From CAXXOK01 sp964640955 (lineage in GTDB: Bacteria; Bacillota; Clostridia; Christensenellales; Aristaeellaceae), in assembly GCA_964640955.1 (NCBI GenBank), contig CAZXJI010000001.1, forward strand, positions 372,001 to 436,000: a stretch of DNA of 64,000 nucleotides, in the 5' to 3' direction. A program made the translations under genes and the position numbers. Below are positions 25,578-34,265 of this stretch, piece by piece. A model generated the notes under the pieces. That model did not search any database, was not told the origin of the DNA, and saw nothing but the letters and a program-made list of their open reading frames with translations. Position 1 is the stretch's first letter. Every line of letters starts with the position of its first letter.

Positions 25578-26705
25578 CTACCGGAAAAAGTCGTGCACCG
25601 CGGCGATCACCGTCGCGCAGTCCTCTTCCGTCAGGCCGTAGTACATCGGCAGGCGCAAAAGCCGCTCGCTTTCCTTCGTGGTGTAGCGGTCCTCGCCCTG
25701 GAAACGCCCGTATCTGCGGCCCGCGGCCGCCGAATGCAGGGGGATGTAGTGGAACACCGCGAGGATGCCCCTTTCCTTCAAAAACGCGGTGAGGGCGGTG
25801 CGCTGCTCCATGTCCGCGCACTTGATGTAGTACATGTGCGCGTTGTGGCGGCGGCCTTCGGGGATCGTCGGGCGCGTAAGCTTCCCGGCAACCTGCAAAT
25901 CCTCGAACCCCGCGTGGTACTGCTCCCAGCGCTTCAGGCGGCAGGCGGTCACCTTTTCGCGGTTCTCCAGCTGGCAGAGCAGGTAGGCAGCGTTGATCTC
26001 GCTGGGGAGGATGGAGGAGCCCAGGTCGACCCACGTATACTTGTCCACCTGCCCGCGGAAGAAACGGCTGCGGTCGGTGCCCTTTTCGCGCACGATCTCG
26101 GCGCGCTCCACCAGGCGGGGGTCGCCGATGATCGCCGCGCCGCCCTCGCCCATGCTGAAGTTTTTCGTCTCGTGAAAGCTGTAGCAGCCGATGTCGCCCA
26201 GCGCCCCGGCCGCCTTGCCGCGGTAGGTCGCGTCCACCGCCTGCGCCGCGTCCTCCACCACGAAAACGCCGTGTTCCTTCGCCATGGCGTTGATCTCGTC
26301 CATGTCGCAGCACACGCCCGCATAGTGCATCGGCACGATGGCCTTCGTGCGCTCCGTGATCGCCGCGCGCACGCACGCCGGGTCGATGTTCATGGTGTCG
26401 GGCTGGATATCCACAAATACGAGGGTCGCGCCGCGCAGCGCGAAGGCGTTGGCGGTGCTGGAAAACGTGAACGACGGGAGAATCACCTCGTCCCCCGGCC
26501 CCACGTCGCACAGGATGGCGGCCAGCTCCAGCGCGCTCGTACCGGAGGTGGTCAAAAGCGCCTTGCCCGTGCCGGTCATCTTTTCAAGCTCGGCGTGGCA
26601 GCGGCGGGTAAAAGAGCCGTCGCCGCATATTTTGTGGCTGTGGATGGCTTCCAGCACGTATTGGTCTTCCTGTCCCAGATAGGGGGGAACGTTGAAGGGT
26701 ATCAT
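25578..26705 (-). CDS. wecE: dTDP-4-amino-4,6-dideoxygalactose transaminase (WecE/RffA-like)
   Basis: PLP-dependent sugar-nucleotide aminotransferase of the DegT/DnrJ/EryC1/StrS family, 375 aa. It is strikingly close to E. coli RffA over its full length. Shared blocks include KICGDGSFTRRCHAELE, PSFTFSSTANAFALRGA, the PLP lysine in CYSFHETKNFS, and EDRYTTKESERLLRLPMYYGL. The expected reaction moves an amino group from glutamate to dTDP-4-keto-6-deoxyglucose, giving dTDP-fucosamine for surface polysaccharide. No glucose-1-phosphate thymidylyltransferase, dehydratase or glycosyltransferase is nearby, so it stands alone. Confidence 0.9.
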   Translation of the reverse strand: MIPFNVPPYLGQEDQYVLEAIHSHKICGDGSFTRRCHAELEKMTGTGKALLTTSGTSALELAAILCDVGPGDEVILPSFTFSSTANAFALRGATLVFVDIQPDTMNIDPACVRAAITERTKAIVPMHYAGVCCDMDEINAMAKEHGVFVVEDAAQAVDATYRGKAAGALGDIGCYSFHETKNFSMGEGGAAIIGDPRLVERAEIVREKGTDRSRFFRGQVDKYTWVDLGSSILPSEINAAYLLCQLENREKVTACRLKRWEQYHAGFEDLQVAGKLTRPTIPEGRRHNAHMYYIKCADMEQRTALTAFLKERGILAVFHYIPLHSAAAGRRYGRFQGEDRYTTKESERLLRLPMYYGLTEEDCATVIAAVHDFFR

Positions 26706-26798
26706 GCCGACCGCTCCGTTTCCTTACGCGGGATGGCCGCGTCCGTTTGAGCCCAGTATACCACAAAGGTCCGTGTTTGTCACAGCCGCGAAGGCCGC

Positions 26799-27656
26799 CT
26801 ATGTGCGCGCGCCGATCGCGTCCAGGTAGAGCCCGACGACGTCCGGCCCGCCGGTTTTGTACAGCATCCGGCTGCCCACCACGTCCTCCACCTCGCTTAC
26901 GACGGGCGCGCCGCCGTCGTAAAGCAGATCCACGCCCGCGAAGCACAGCGGCGCGCCGGCCTCGGCGAAGCGGTCGATGACGCTTTGAGCCAGCGCCCGC
27001 TCCGCGGCCGTCGGCTCGCGCAGCTCCACGTCCCCGCCGCGCTTGAAATTGCTGATAATGCCGCTTTTGGCCGTGCGCAGCACCGCCGCGACGATCTCCC
27101 CGAACAGCACGTACACGCGCAGGTCCTTGCCCGCGTCGCCCGCCACCCGCTGTTCGAGCAGGTCCCCGGGCAGAATTTCATCCGCCGCTTCCCGCCATTC
27201 GTACTCGTTGTTCACCAGGCGCACGCGGTCGCCGCCGTGCCCGGAGGCGGGCTTGACGACCACGGGATAGGCCCCCTCCGCAGGGGCGACGGCGTAGCGG
27301 TGGTTGACGAACTTCGTTTCCAGCATCGGCAGGCCCGCCAGGAACTGGTGCGTGCGCCGTTTGTCGTTGCAGATGGCGCACACTTTGGAGCCGTTGAACA
27401 CCGGCACGCCCAGGCCCTCGAACTGCGCGCCGATCATCGCGTCCCGCTGGCGGGAGATCACGAAATCCGGCCGCGCCTCGCGTCCGTTAAGGCACATATA
27501 GAGCGCGCCGCCGTCGCGCACGCCCATGGTTAGCTGGTCGGTGCGCACGGTGCGCACGTCCATGCCGCGCGCCTTCGCCTCGCGCTCCACGTACTCCGCA
27601 AAGTCGCGGTTTTGCCTGAGGTCGCTTTCGTCGTACAAAAGCCAGCCCGTTTTCAT
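26799..27656 (-). CDS. RimK-like ATP-grasp ligase (second copy)
   Basis: This 285-aa ATP-grasp protein has ATP-binding Lys in PVVVKPASGHGGDRV, the EQRVAGDAGKDLRVYVL strand and a metal-binding SEVEDVVGS. The last motif replaces the usual E-x-N (normally EVN), so the Asn is Asp-like here. It probably forms an amide or peptide-like bond using ATP. It overlaps the upstream paralog by 4 bp (ATGA), indicating coupled translation and possibly two successive ligations on one substrate. Substrate unknown. Confidence 0.82.
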   Translation of the reverse strand: MKTGWLLYDESDLRQNRDFAEYVEREAKARGMDVRTVRTDQLTMGVRDGGALYMCLNGREARPDFVISRQRDAMIGAQFEGLGVPVFNGSKVCAICNDKRRTHQFLAGLPMLETKFVNHRYAVAPAEGAYPVVVKPASGHGGDRVRLVNNEYEWREAADEILPGDLLEQRVAGDAGKDLRVYVLFGEIVAAVLRTAKSGIISNFKRGGDVELREPTAAERALAQSVIDRFAEAGAPLCFAGVDLLYDGGAPVVSEVEDVVGSRMLYKTGGPDVVGLYLDAIGART

Positions 27657-28534
27657 GGCTTTGCCTCCAATCGGACGGCGATTTCCCGCAGGATCTCGGT
27701 GGCGACGTTGACGCCCGTGCAGGCGAGCGTCGTTTTGAAATGCGCGTTGCTGTTAACCTCGCAGATCAGGGGGCCGTCCTTTCCAAACAGCACGTCCACG
27801 CCCGCGAACGTAAGCCCCAGCGCCTTCACGGCCGAAACGGCCAGCGCCGTCTGCTCCGGGTCGGCCCGGTAGGGCTGCATGTCGCCCCCGAGGGTCAGGT
27901 TGCTGCGAAAATCGCCGTTCTTGCTGGTGCGCAAAAGGGAGGCCACTACGCGGTCCCCCACGACGTTCACGCGCACGTCGCGGCCGTAGCTCGTGGCGAT
28001 CAGCTCCTGAAAAAGCATCGGCGTGCCCGCCAGCGAAAGCACCTTTTCGCGCAGCGCCTCCACATCGTGAAACAAATACACCTGATGCCCGAAGGAGCCG
28101 AAGCATTCCTTGAGCACCAGCGGCAGCCCCAGCGCCCGCGCGGCCTCGTCCACGAAGGCGGTTTCGGGGTAGCCGACGGCCGGGAAGGTCTTGGGCGCGA
28201 GGATGGTGCGCGGCATGGGCAGCCCCGCGGACTTCAGCGCCAGATAGGTCTGCGCCTTGTCGTCGCTGCGCAGGATGCTCTGCGCCCCGTTGAACACCTT
28301 GAGCCCCCGCTGCTCCAGCTGCGTGGCCAGAGCGATGTCCTTGTCCCAGAACAGGACGAAATCGTATGCGTCCGGGTCGAAGGCGGGCGTATCCACCACG
28401 GTGCACAGCTCCGCGTTGGTACGCAAGGAAAGCTCCATCCCGCATTCGTCCGCGGAATGAAGCAGTATCTGATACAGTTCGTTGAATTTGGCGGAATGTA
28501 GAAAAGCGTTGACGACCATCAAACCGTGCGGCAT
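27653..28534 (-). CDS. RimK-like ATP-grasp ligase (first copy)
   Basis: This 293-aa paralog of the next gene has LPLVLKECFGSFGHQVYL (glycine loop and ATP lysine), YGRDVRVNVVGDRVVASLLR, and an intact metal site in LICEVNSNAHFK (E-x-N). This is the standard RimK/carboxylate-amine ligase layout. It has an N-terminal pre-ATP-grasp domain (residues 1-95) and no membrane segment. It lies between an N-formylglutamate amidohydrolase-like gene and a second ligase. The trio may build or process a short amino-acid conjugate. Confidence 0.85.
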   Translation of the reverse strand: MPHGLMVVNAFLHSAKFNELYQILLHSADECGMELSLRTNAELCTVVDTPAFDPDAYDFVLFWDKDIALATQLEQRGLKVFNGAQSILRSDDKAQTYLALKSAGLPMPRTILAPKTFPAVGYPETAFVDEAARALGLPLVLKECFGSFGHQVYLFHDVEALREKVLSLAGTPMLFQELIATSYGRDVRVNVVGDRVVASLLRTSKNGDFRSNLTLGGDMQPYRADPEQTALAVSAVKALGLTFAGVDVLFGKDGPLICEVNSNAHFKTTLACTGVNVATEILREIAVRLEAKP

Positions 28535-28594
28535 GGCGGCGGCTCCCTTCCGGGGCGGAACGCGTCCGCCGGGGCGCGGCCCCGCCCCGCCCGT

Positions 28595-29254
28595 TTACAG
28601 CGCGATCTCTACGGGCTGGCTGTTCAGGCGTTGGGTAATCTCGCAAAGGGCGTCCAGCACGTTCATAAAGCAGTAATCGTCGTAGCCGTTCATCAAAAGC
28701 CGGGTGTTGAGTTCCAGCTGGATGGCCGGCACGCGGCAGCGCGCCGCGACGGTGGAACTGACGGTGTTGGGCCCCGTACCGGAAAAAGGCTTATCCACGG
28801 TGATGTGCTTCACGCCCCGGCGGCGGAACGCCTCGGCGATGATCTCCACGATCGCCTTCTGCCCCATGAGGTTGCGGCCCTGCCCGGTGCCGATGCACAC
28901 GTCCGTTTCCCGCTCGGGTTTCATCTGGTGCAAATCCACGACGAAACGCGCGTCGTGCTGCTTTATGTAGCGGCACAGCGCGTCGCGGTAATCGCTGACG
29001 GGGTCGTGGTTGGCGTCGTCGCGCAGGTGGCGCGTTTTGTAGATCACGGGGCAGCCGACGCGCTCGTGCATCAGCCTGCAAAGCATGCCCGTGAAGCGTT
29101 CCGCGCTTTTGATGGAGCCGTTGCGCGTCTGTAGCATCGCGTGGGGCGCGCTGATCATGGTATCCCCGCTGCCGTCCAACAGTTCGTAGCTGCAAAGATG
29201 TTCTTCGTCGGTGAAATATGCCAGAGCCCGGTCGATCTGTTGCTCGGTGGTCAC
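28595..29254 (-). CDS. N-formylglutamate amidohydrolase-like hydrolase
   Basis: This 219-aa protein resembles the HutG-type N-formylglutamate deformylase family. It has MISAPHAMLQTRNG (zinc His), RDDANHDPVSDYRDAL and FVVDLHQMKPER (His/Asp region), and VPAIQLELNTRLL (Glu). A zinc-dependent amidase action on an N-acyl amino acid or related amide is expected. No histidine-degradation genes are nearby, so the real substrate is likely the product of the two ATP-grasp ligases encoded next to it. Confidence 0.8.
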   Translation of the reverse strand: MTTEQQIDRALAYFTDEEHLCSYELLDGSGDTMISAPHAMLQTRNGSIKSAERFTGMLCRLMHERVGCPVIYKTRHLRDDANHDPVSDYRDALCRYIKQHDARFVVDLHQMKPERETDVCIGTGQGRNLMGQKAIVEIIAEAFRRRGVKHITVDKPFSGTGPNTVSSTVAARCRVPAIQLELNTRLLMNGYDDYCFMNVLDALCEITQRLNSQPVEIAL

Positions 29255-29413
29255 GGGGCTACCTCCTTGGCGTTATCCGTGGGACGCCGGCCCGTTGCTC
29301 TGCCGCGTTTGCGGTGCCCGGCCGGCGAGCCTAAATATTACCACTCCCCAGCCCTTTTGTCAACCGGGGCGGGCCGCCGCGGGGATGGGCCGAAAGCGGG
29401 CCCGCGGGTCCGC

Positions 29414-29944
29414 TCAGCCCTGCCCGAAAGCGTTGAAATACGCCCGCTCGGCGAACGGCTTTTTCGCCACCCGCTTCACGCGTTGCGCCGCGCGGCCCAC
29501 CGGCAGGTAGCAGACCAGCTCGTATTCCGCGGGCACGCCCAGCGCGTCGGCCATATGGCGGCCCAGCCGATCCGCGTCGGTGATGTGGCCTTCGACCCAG
29601 CAGCTTTCGTAACCCAGCCCGACGATCGCCAGCAGCATGTTTTCGATCGCCGCGGAATAATCCTGCACGGCGAAGCAGCGGTCGCGATAGGCGACGATCC
29701 GTTTGGACAATACGCAGACCATGGCGGGCGCGGTTTCGCCTACCGCGTGGCCGAGGACGGCCCACAGCCCGCGCAGCACCGCCGGGTCGTCGACGGCAAT
29801 CAGGCTTACGGTCTGCTTGTTGCAGCCGGAGGGGGCGGCCAGCCCCGCGGCGAGGATCGTTTCCAGATCGGCGCGGGGAACCGCGTCGGGCAGGTAGGCG
29901 CCGCGGTAGCTGGCGCGGGCTTTGATCGTTTCCAATACGTTCAT
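29414..29944 (-). CDS. Nitroreductase-family FMN oxidoreductase
   Basis: This 176-aa protein belongs to the compact nitroreductase group. It has RASYRGAYLPDAVPRADLETILAAGLAAPSGCNKQ (flavin-binding N-terminus), a membrane-like LLAIVGLGYESCWVEG helix at the dimer interface, and the C-terminal LPVGRAAQRVKRVAKKPFAERAYFN. It should use NAD(P)H via FMN to reduce nitro, quinone or ene compounds. Start ATG 29944. It is divergent to the glycosidase operon. Confidence 0.9.
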   Translation of the reverse strand: MNVLETIKARASYRGAYLPDAVPRADLETILAAGLAAPSGCNKQTVSLIAVDDPAVLRGLWAVLGHAVGETAPAMVCVLSKRIVAYRDRCFAVQDYSAAIENMLLAIVGLGYESCWVEGHITDADRLGRHMADALGVPAEYELVCYLPVGRAAQRVKRVAKKPFAERAYFNAFGQG

Positions 29945-30075
29945 TTTTTCGGCCTCCGTTCGTCATCGCGCCGTGCGCGTCCGCGTTTTCGCCTCCCAGT
30001 ATACGCTTACGTTCGCGCTGGGGCAACCGGCTTTCGGCAAAGCCGTCGCGGCCGCAAATCGTCCCCGATTGCGTA

Positions 30076-30104
30076 TTGAAAAAAACACCCGCTTGGGCTA
30101 GACT
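30076..30104 (+). promoter_or_regulatory. Promoter of the GH42-GH31-GH95 operon
   Basis: TTGAAA (30076-30081), a 17-bp spacer and TAGACT (30099-30104), 86 bp upstream of the GH42 start. Confidence 0.65.
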
Positions 30105-30189
30105 AATGCACAGGTCGTTACCTTCCCCCGTCCGAAACGCGGAAGAACACGCGGAAAACGAAAAACCTACGACGAGGAGCGCATGCGAT

Positions 30190-32247
30190 ATGGCACAGTA
30201 TCCCCCCATCATGAAGGGCATGCCCACGCTGCTGCACGGCGGCGATTACAACCCCGAGCAGTGGATGAAGCAGAAGGATACCATTTGGAAAGAGGACATG
30301 GCTTTCGCCAAAGCGGCCGGCATAAACACCCTCTCCGTCGGCATTTTCGCCTGGGCGCACCTGGAGCCGCGGGAGGGCGTTTATACCTTCGAGTGGATGG
30401 ACGAGGTGATGGACCTGCTCCATCAAAACGGCATCAAGGCCGTGCTCGCCACGCCCAGCGGGGCCCGGCCGCCGTGGCTTGCGCAGAAATACCCCGAGGT
30501 GCTGCGCGTGAACAACCTGCGCCAGAAAATGCTCTACGGCGGGCGGCACAACCATTGCCTCTCCTCCCCCGTCTACCGCGAGAAGGTCGCCCAGATCAAC
30601 GAAAAGCTCGCCCAACGCTACGGCGGGCACCCGGCGCTGGGCATGTGGCACATCTCCAACGAGTACGGCGGCGAGTGTCACTGCCCGCTCTGCCAGCAGG
30701 CGTTCCGGGACTGGCTCAAAGACCGCTACGGCACCGTGGAGGCGCTCAACGAAGCGTGGTGGAACCAGTTCTGGGCACACCGCTACGACAGCTTCGAGCA
30801 GATCGAAAGCCCCACCTCGCCCGACTGGCTCGGCGAAAACGAAAACCATGGGCTCAAGCTCGCGTGGCGGCGCTTCACCAGCTGGCACCACTGCGACTTT
30901 TACGCGCACGAGATCGAACCGCTCAAGCGGCTTTCGCCGGACATCCCCTGTACCACCAACCTGATGTCCACCTATCCCGGCATCGATTATTTCGCGCTGG
31001 GAAAGCTGCTGGATCGTTCCAGCTGGGACAACTACCCCGTGTGGACGGGCACCGACGCGGACGCGGACGTGTGCGCCGATACGGCTTTCCGCCACGATCT
31101 GATGCGCGGCGTGGGCGGCAACAAGCCGTTCATGATGATGGAATCCAGCCCCTCGGCGGTCAACTGGCAGCCGATGAACGGGCTTCGGCAGCCGGGCACG
31201 GTGCTGTTCCAAGGGCTGCAGGCCGTGGCGCACGGCTCGGACACGGTGCAGTACTTCCAGTTCCGCAAAAGCCGCGGCGGGTTTGAGAAGTTTCACGGGG
31301 CGATCGTCGACCACTCGGGACGTCAGGACACGCGGGTGTTCAGGGAGGTCTGCGCCGTGGGCGAGGCGCTCAAGGCCTTGGCGCCCGTCGCCTGCAGCGG
31401 CACGGAAAACAAGGCCGCCCTCCTGTACGACTGGGAAAACCGCTGGGCGCTGGAGGACGCGCGCTTCGTGACGCCGGACAAGGGCTACGAAAAAACGGCG
31501 ATCGCCCACCACGCCGCGCTGATGGCCGCCGGGCTGGGCGTGGACGTGGTGGACGAAACCTGCGAGCTCCGAGGCTACAAGCTGCTCGTCGCCCCCATGT
31601 GCTATATGCTCCGGGACGGCTTTACCGACCGGGCCAAAACCTTCGTGGGCGCAGGCGGCACGCTGGTGCTCACCTACATTTCCGGCTACGTCAACCAGGA
31701 CGATCTGTGCTTCCTGGGGGGGTTCCCCGGCCCGCTCAAGGAGGTCGCCGGCATCTGGGCCGAGGAGGTGGACGCCCGGCCGCCGGAGCTGGCCAACAGC
31801 TTTGCGTACGAGGGCGACGTTTACGAGTGCCGGGAGTACTTCGAGCTGATCCACGCGCAGACCGCGGAGGTGCTTTCCACCTACCGTTCCAACTTCTACG
31901 CGGGCATGCCGGCGCTCACCCGGAACGAATACGGCCGGGGGCGCTGCTACTACGTCGCGGCCCGCACGGGCACGGATTTCCTGACCGCGCTTTACCGGAA
32001 CCTCGCGCGGGAGCAGGGGCTTGAGCCCGTGGTACCCGGCCTGCCCGAGGGCGTGCGCGCCGTGAAACGCGTGGGCGCCAACGGGCGCGCGTACCGCTTC
32101 GTGATGAATTACCTGCCCCGCGAGGCGCGCGTTTCCGTCGGGCCCGCCCAGCGGGAACTGCTCACCGGCCAAACCGTCTCGGGCGACGTAACGCTGCCGC
32201 CCCGCGGCGTGCTGGTGCTGACCGATCCCAAGGAGGCGCGGGGATGA
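30190..32247 (+). CDS. GH42 beta-galactosidase
   Basis: This 685-aa cytosolic enzyme starts with ATG 30190 behind GAGGAG. The TIM barrel begins HGGDYNPEQWMKQKDTIWKED. The acid/base is E158 in WHISNEYGGECHC, with the four-cysteine zinc site of the family partly visible there (ECHCPLC). The nucleophile is E318 in FMMMESSPSAVNWQ. A trimerisation domain and small C-terminal beta domain follow. It should remove terminal beta-galactose; in the company of GH31, GH95 and GH74 the likely target is galactosyl side chains of xyloglucan. It overlaps the next gene by 4 bp. Confidence 0.93.
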   Translation: MAQYPPIMKGMPTLLHGGDYNPEQWMKQKDTIWKEDMAFAKAAGINTLSVGIFAWAHLEPREGVYTFEWMDEVMDLLHQNGIKAVLATPSGARPPWLAQKYPEVLRVNNLRQKMLYGGRHNHCLSSPVYREKVAQINEKLAQRYGGHPALGMWHISNEYGGECHCPLCQQAFRDWLKDRYGTVEALNEAWWNQFWAHRYDSFEQIESPTSPDWLGENENHGLKLAWRRFTSWHHCDFYAHEIEPLKRLSPDIPCTTNLMSTYPGIDYFALGKLLDRSSWDNYPVWTGTDADADVCADTAFRHDLMRGVGGNKPFMMMESSPSAVNWQPMNGLRQPGTVLFQGLQAVAHGSDTVQYFQFRKSRGGFEKFHGAIVDHSGRQDTRVFREVCAVGEALKALAPVACSGTENKAALLYDWENRWALEDARFVTPDKGYEKTAIAHHAALMAAGLGVDVVDETCELRGYKLLVAPMCYMLRDGFTDRAKTFVGAGGTLVLTYISGYVNQDDLCFLGGFPGPLKEVAGIWAEEVDARPPELANSFAYEGDVYECREYFELIHAQTAEVLSTYRSNFYAGMPALTRNEYGRGRCYYVAARTGTDFLTALYRNLAREQGLEPVVPGLPEGVRAVKRVGANGRAYRFVMNYLPREARVSVGPAQRELLTGQTVSGDVTLPPRGVLVLTDPKEARG

Positions 32248-34265
32248 GCTGCTACGAGGAGAACGGCAGGCTGTACCGCCGCATGGGCGCGGAGCTGCTT
32301 TGCGTGGAGGCATGGGGCGCGAACGCCCTGCGCGTGCGCGCCACGCGTGCGGCGGCCCTGACCGGGGAGAACTGGGCGCTTCTGGAGGACGTAAGCGCGG
32401 GCAACCGGCCCGCCGTGACCGTGGAGGACGGTTCCGCTTCCATCGCAAACGGGAACATCACCTGCCGCATCAACGCGGAAGGCTGGCTGTCCTTTACGGG
32501 CGCCCACGGGCAAACGCTGCTTGCGGAGTACTGGCGCAACCGCTACGATATCCACCGCTACGCCGTGCCCCTGAACATCGACGGGCGGGAACTGACGCCC
32601 GCGCCGGGCGGCGAGGGCTGGCGGCTGACGGCGCGCTTTGAGAGCGACCCCGCCGAGCGCATCTACGGCATGGGACAGTATCAGGACGGGCTGCTCAACA
32701 AGAAGGGAGCCGTATTGGAGCTGGCGCATCGCAACACCCAGGCGTCCGTGCCCTTCTACGTTTCCAGCCTCGGCTACGGCTTTCTGTGGAACAATCCCGC
32801 CATCGGGCGGGCGACCTTCGCCACCAACCGTACCGTGTGGGAGTCCGAGGCCGCCCGCGAGCTGGACTACTGGATCTGCGCGGGCGATACGCCCGCGGAG
32901 CTGCTCGCCCGCTACGCCGACGCGACGGGCCACGCCCCCGACATGCCGGATTACGGCCTGGGCTACTGGCAGTGCCGCCTGCGCTACCGCACGCAGGAGG
33001 AGCTGCTGACCGTCGCGCGCAGGCATAAAGCGCTCGGTCTGCCGCTTTCCGTGATCGTGGCGGACTTTTTCCACTGGACAATGCAGGGCGATTTCAAGTT
33101 CGATCCCATCGACTGGCCGGACGTGCCAGCGATGGTCGAGGAACTGCAAGGCATGGGCGTGGAGCTGATGGTATCCGTGTGGCCCACGGTGGACACCCGC
33201 AGCGAAACCTACCGCGAAATGGCGGACAACGGCTATCTGGTCACGCCCGACCGGGGCCTGCCCATCCACATGAACTGGATGGGCGAGTGCTCGTTCTTCG
33301 ACGCCACGCACCCCGGCGCGCGCGCGCTGATCTGGAAAAAAGCGAAGGAGAACTACTACCGTCACGGCGTGCGCGTGTTCTGGCTGGACGAGGCCGAGCC
33401 CGAGTACGGCAAGTACGATTTCGACATTCAGCGCTACCACCTGGGCCCGGCGCTGACGGTCGGCAACCTGTACCCCGCGCTGTATGCCAAAGCCTTCTAC
33501 GACGGCATGACCGCCGAGGGACAGACGGACGTATTGAACCTCGTGCGCTGCGCGTGGGCGGGCAGCCAGCGCTACGGCGCGCTGGTCTGGTCCGGCGACG
33601 TGGATTCGTCCTTCCGCTCCATGCGGGAGCAGCTGGCGGCGGGGCTTTCCATGGCGATGGCGGGCATTCCGTGGTGGAACAGCGACCTGGGCGGCTTCAG
33701 CGGCGGAAAAACCGACGATCCCGCCTTCCGCGAGCTGCTGGCGCGCTGGTTCGCGTGGGGCGCGTTTACGCCCGTCATGCGCATGCACGGCGACCGCCTG
33801 CCCTACGAGCCGCCCAAGGAGGAATACCGCGGCGGCGTGCGGCAATTCGGCAGCGGCGCGCCCAACGAGGTGTGGAGCTTCGGGGTGGAGATGCAGGCGC
33901 TGCTTTCCCGCTACATCCGGCTGCGGGAAGCCATGCGCCCCTACCTGAGCCGCGTCGCGGCCGACACGCACGAGACGGGCGCGCCCATCATGCGTCCGCT
34001 GTTCTACGATTTTCCCGCCGATCCCGAAGCCTGGCGGGAGGAAACCGCCTACATGCTCGGCGCCGATCTGCTGGTCGCGCCGGTGCTTGAGCCGGGCGTT
34101 TCCGAGCGGGAGGTGTACCTGCCCGCGGGCGAAACGTGGGTGGAGCAGGCCACCGGCAAACGGTACGAGGGCGGCGCGCGCGTGACGGCCTTCGCGCCCC
34201 TCGGCGTGATTCCCGTGTTCGCGCGCGAGGGATCGGGGCTCGACTTGAAGGCGTTTTTCCAATGA
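32244..34265 (+). CDS. GH31 alpha-xylosidase-like glycosidase
   Basis: This 673-aa cytosolic retaining alpha-glycosidase has nucleophile D382 in FWLDEAEPEYG and acid/base D452 in LVWSGDVDSSF. An N-terminal beta-sandwich carries ERIYGMGQYQDG, and typical barrel motifs include MAGIPWWNSDLGGF and WFAWGAFTPVMRMHG. The WLDEAEPE form is common in GH31 alpha-xylosidases acting on xylosylated oligosaccharides, which fits a xyloglucan role. It starts as ATGA over the GH42 stop and overlaps GH95 in the same way. Confidence 0.9.
   Translation: MSCYEENGRLYRRMGAELLCVEAWGANALRVRATRAAALTGENWALLEDVSAGNRPAVTVEDGSASIANGNITCRINAEGWLSFTGAHGQTLLAEYWRNRYDIHRYAVPLNIDGRELTPAPGGEGWRLTARFESDPAERIYGMGQYQDGLLNKKGAVLELAHRNTQASVPFYVSSLGYGFLWNNPAIGRATFATNRTVWESEAARELDYWICAGDTPAELLARYADATGHAPDMPDYGLGYWQCRLRYRTQEELLTVARRHKALGLPLSVIVADFFHWTMQGDFKFDPIDWPDVPAMVEELQGMGVELMVSVWPTVDTRSETYREMADNGYLVTPDRGLPIHMNWMGECSFFDATHPGARALIWKKAKENYYRHGVRVFWLDEAEPEYGKYDFDIQRYHLGPALTVGNLYPALYAKAFYDGMTAEGQTDVLNLVRCAWAGSQRYGALVWSGDVDSSFRSMREQLAAGLSMAMAGIPWWNSDLGGFSGGKTDDPAFRELLARWFAWGAFTPVMRMHGDRLPYEPPKEEYRGGVRQFGSGAPNEVWSFGVEMQALLSRYIRLREAMRPYLSRVAADTHETGAPIMRPLFYDFPADPEAWREETAYMLGADLLVAPVLEPGVSEREVYLPAGETWVEQATGKRYEGGARVTAFAPLGVIPVFAREGSGLDLKAFFQ

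Noticed and set aside
25578..26705. A surface-polysaccharide biosynthesis cluster around wecE
   Set aside because: Neighbours are an HdeD-like membrane protein and ATP-grasp ligases; no glycosyltransferase, flippase or sugar-nucleotide enzyme is nearby.
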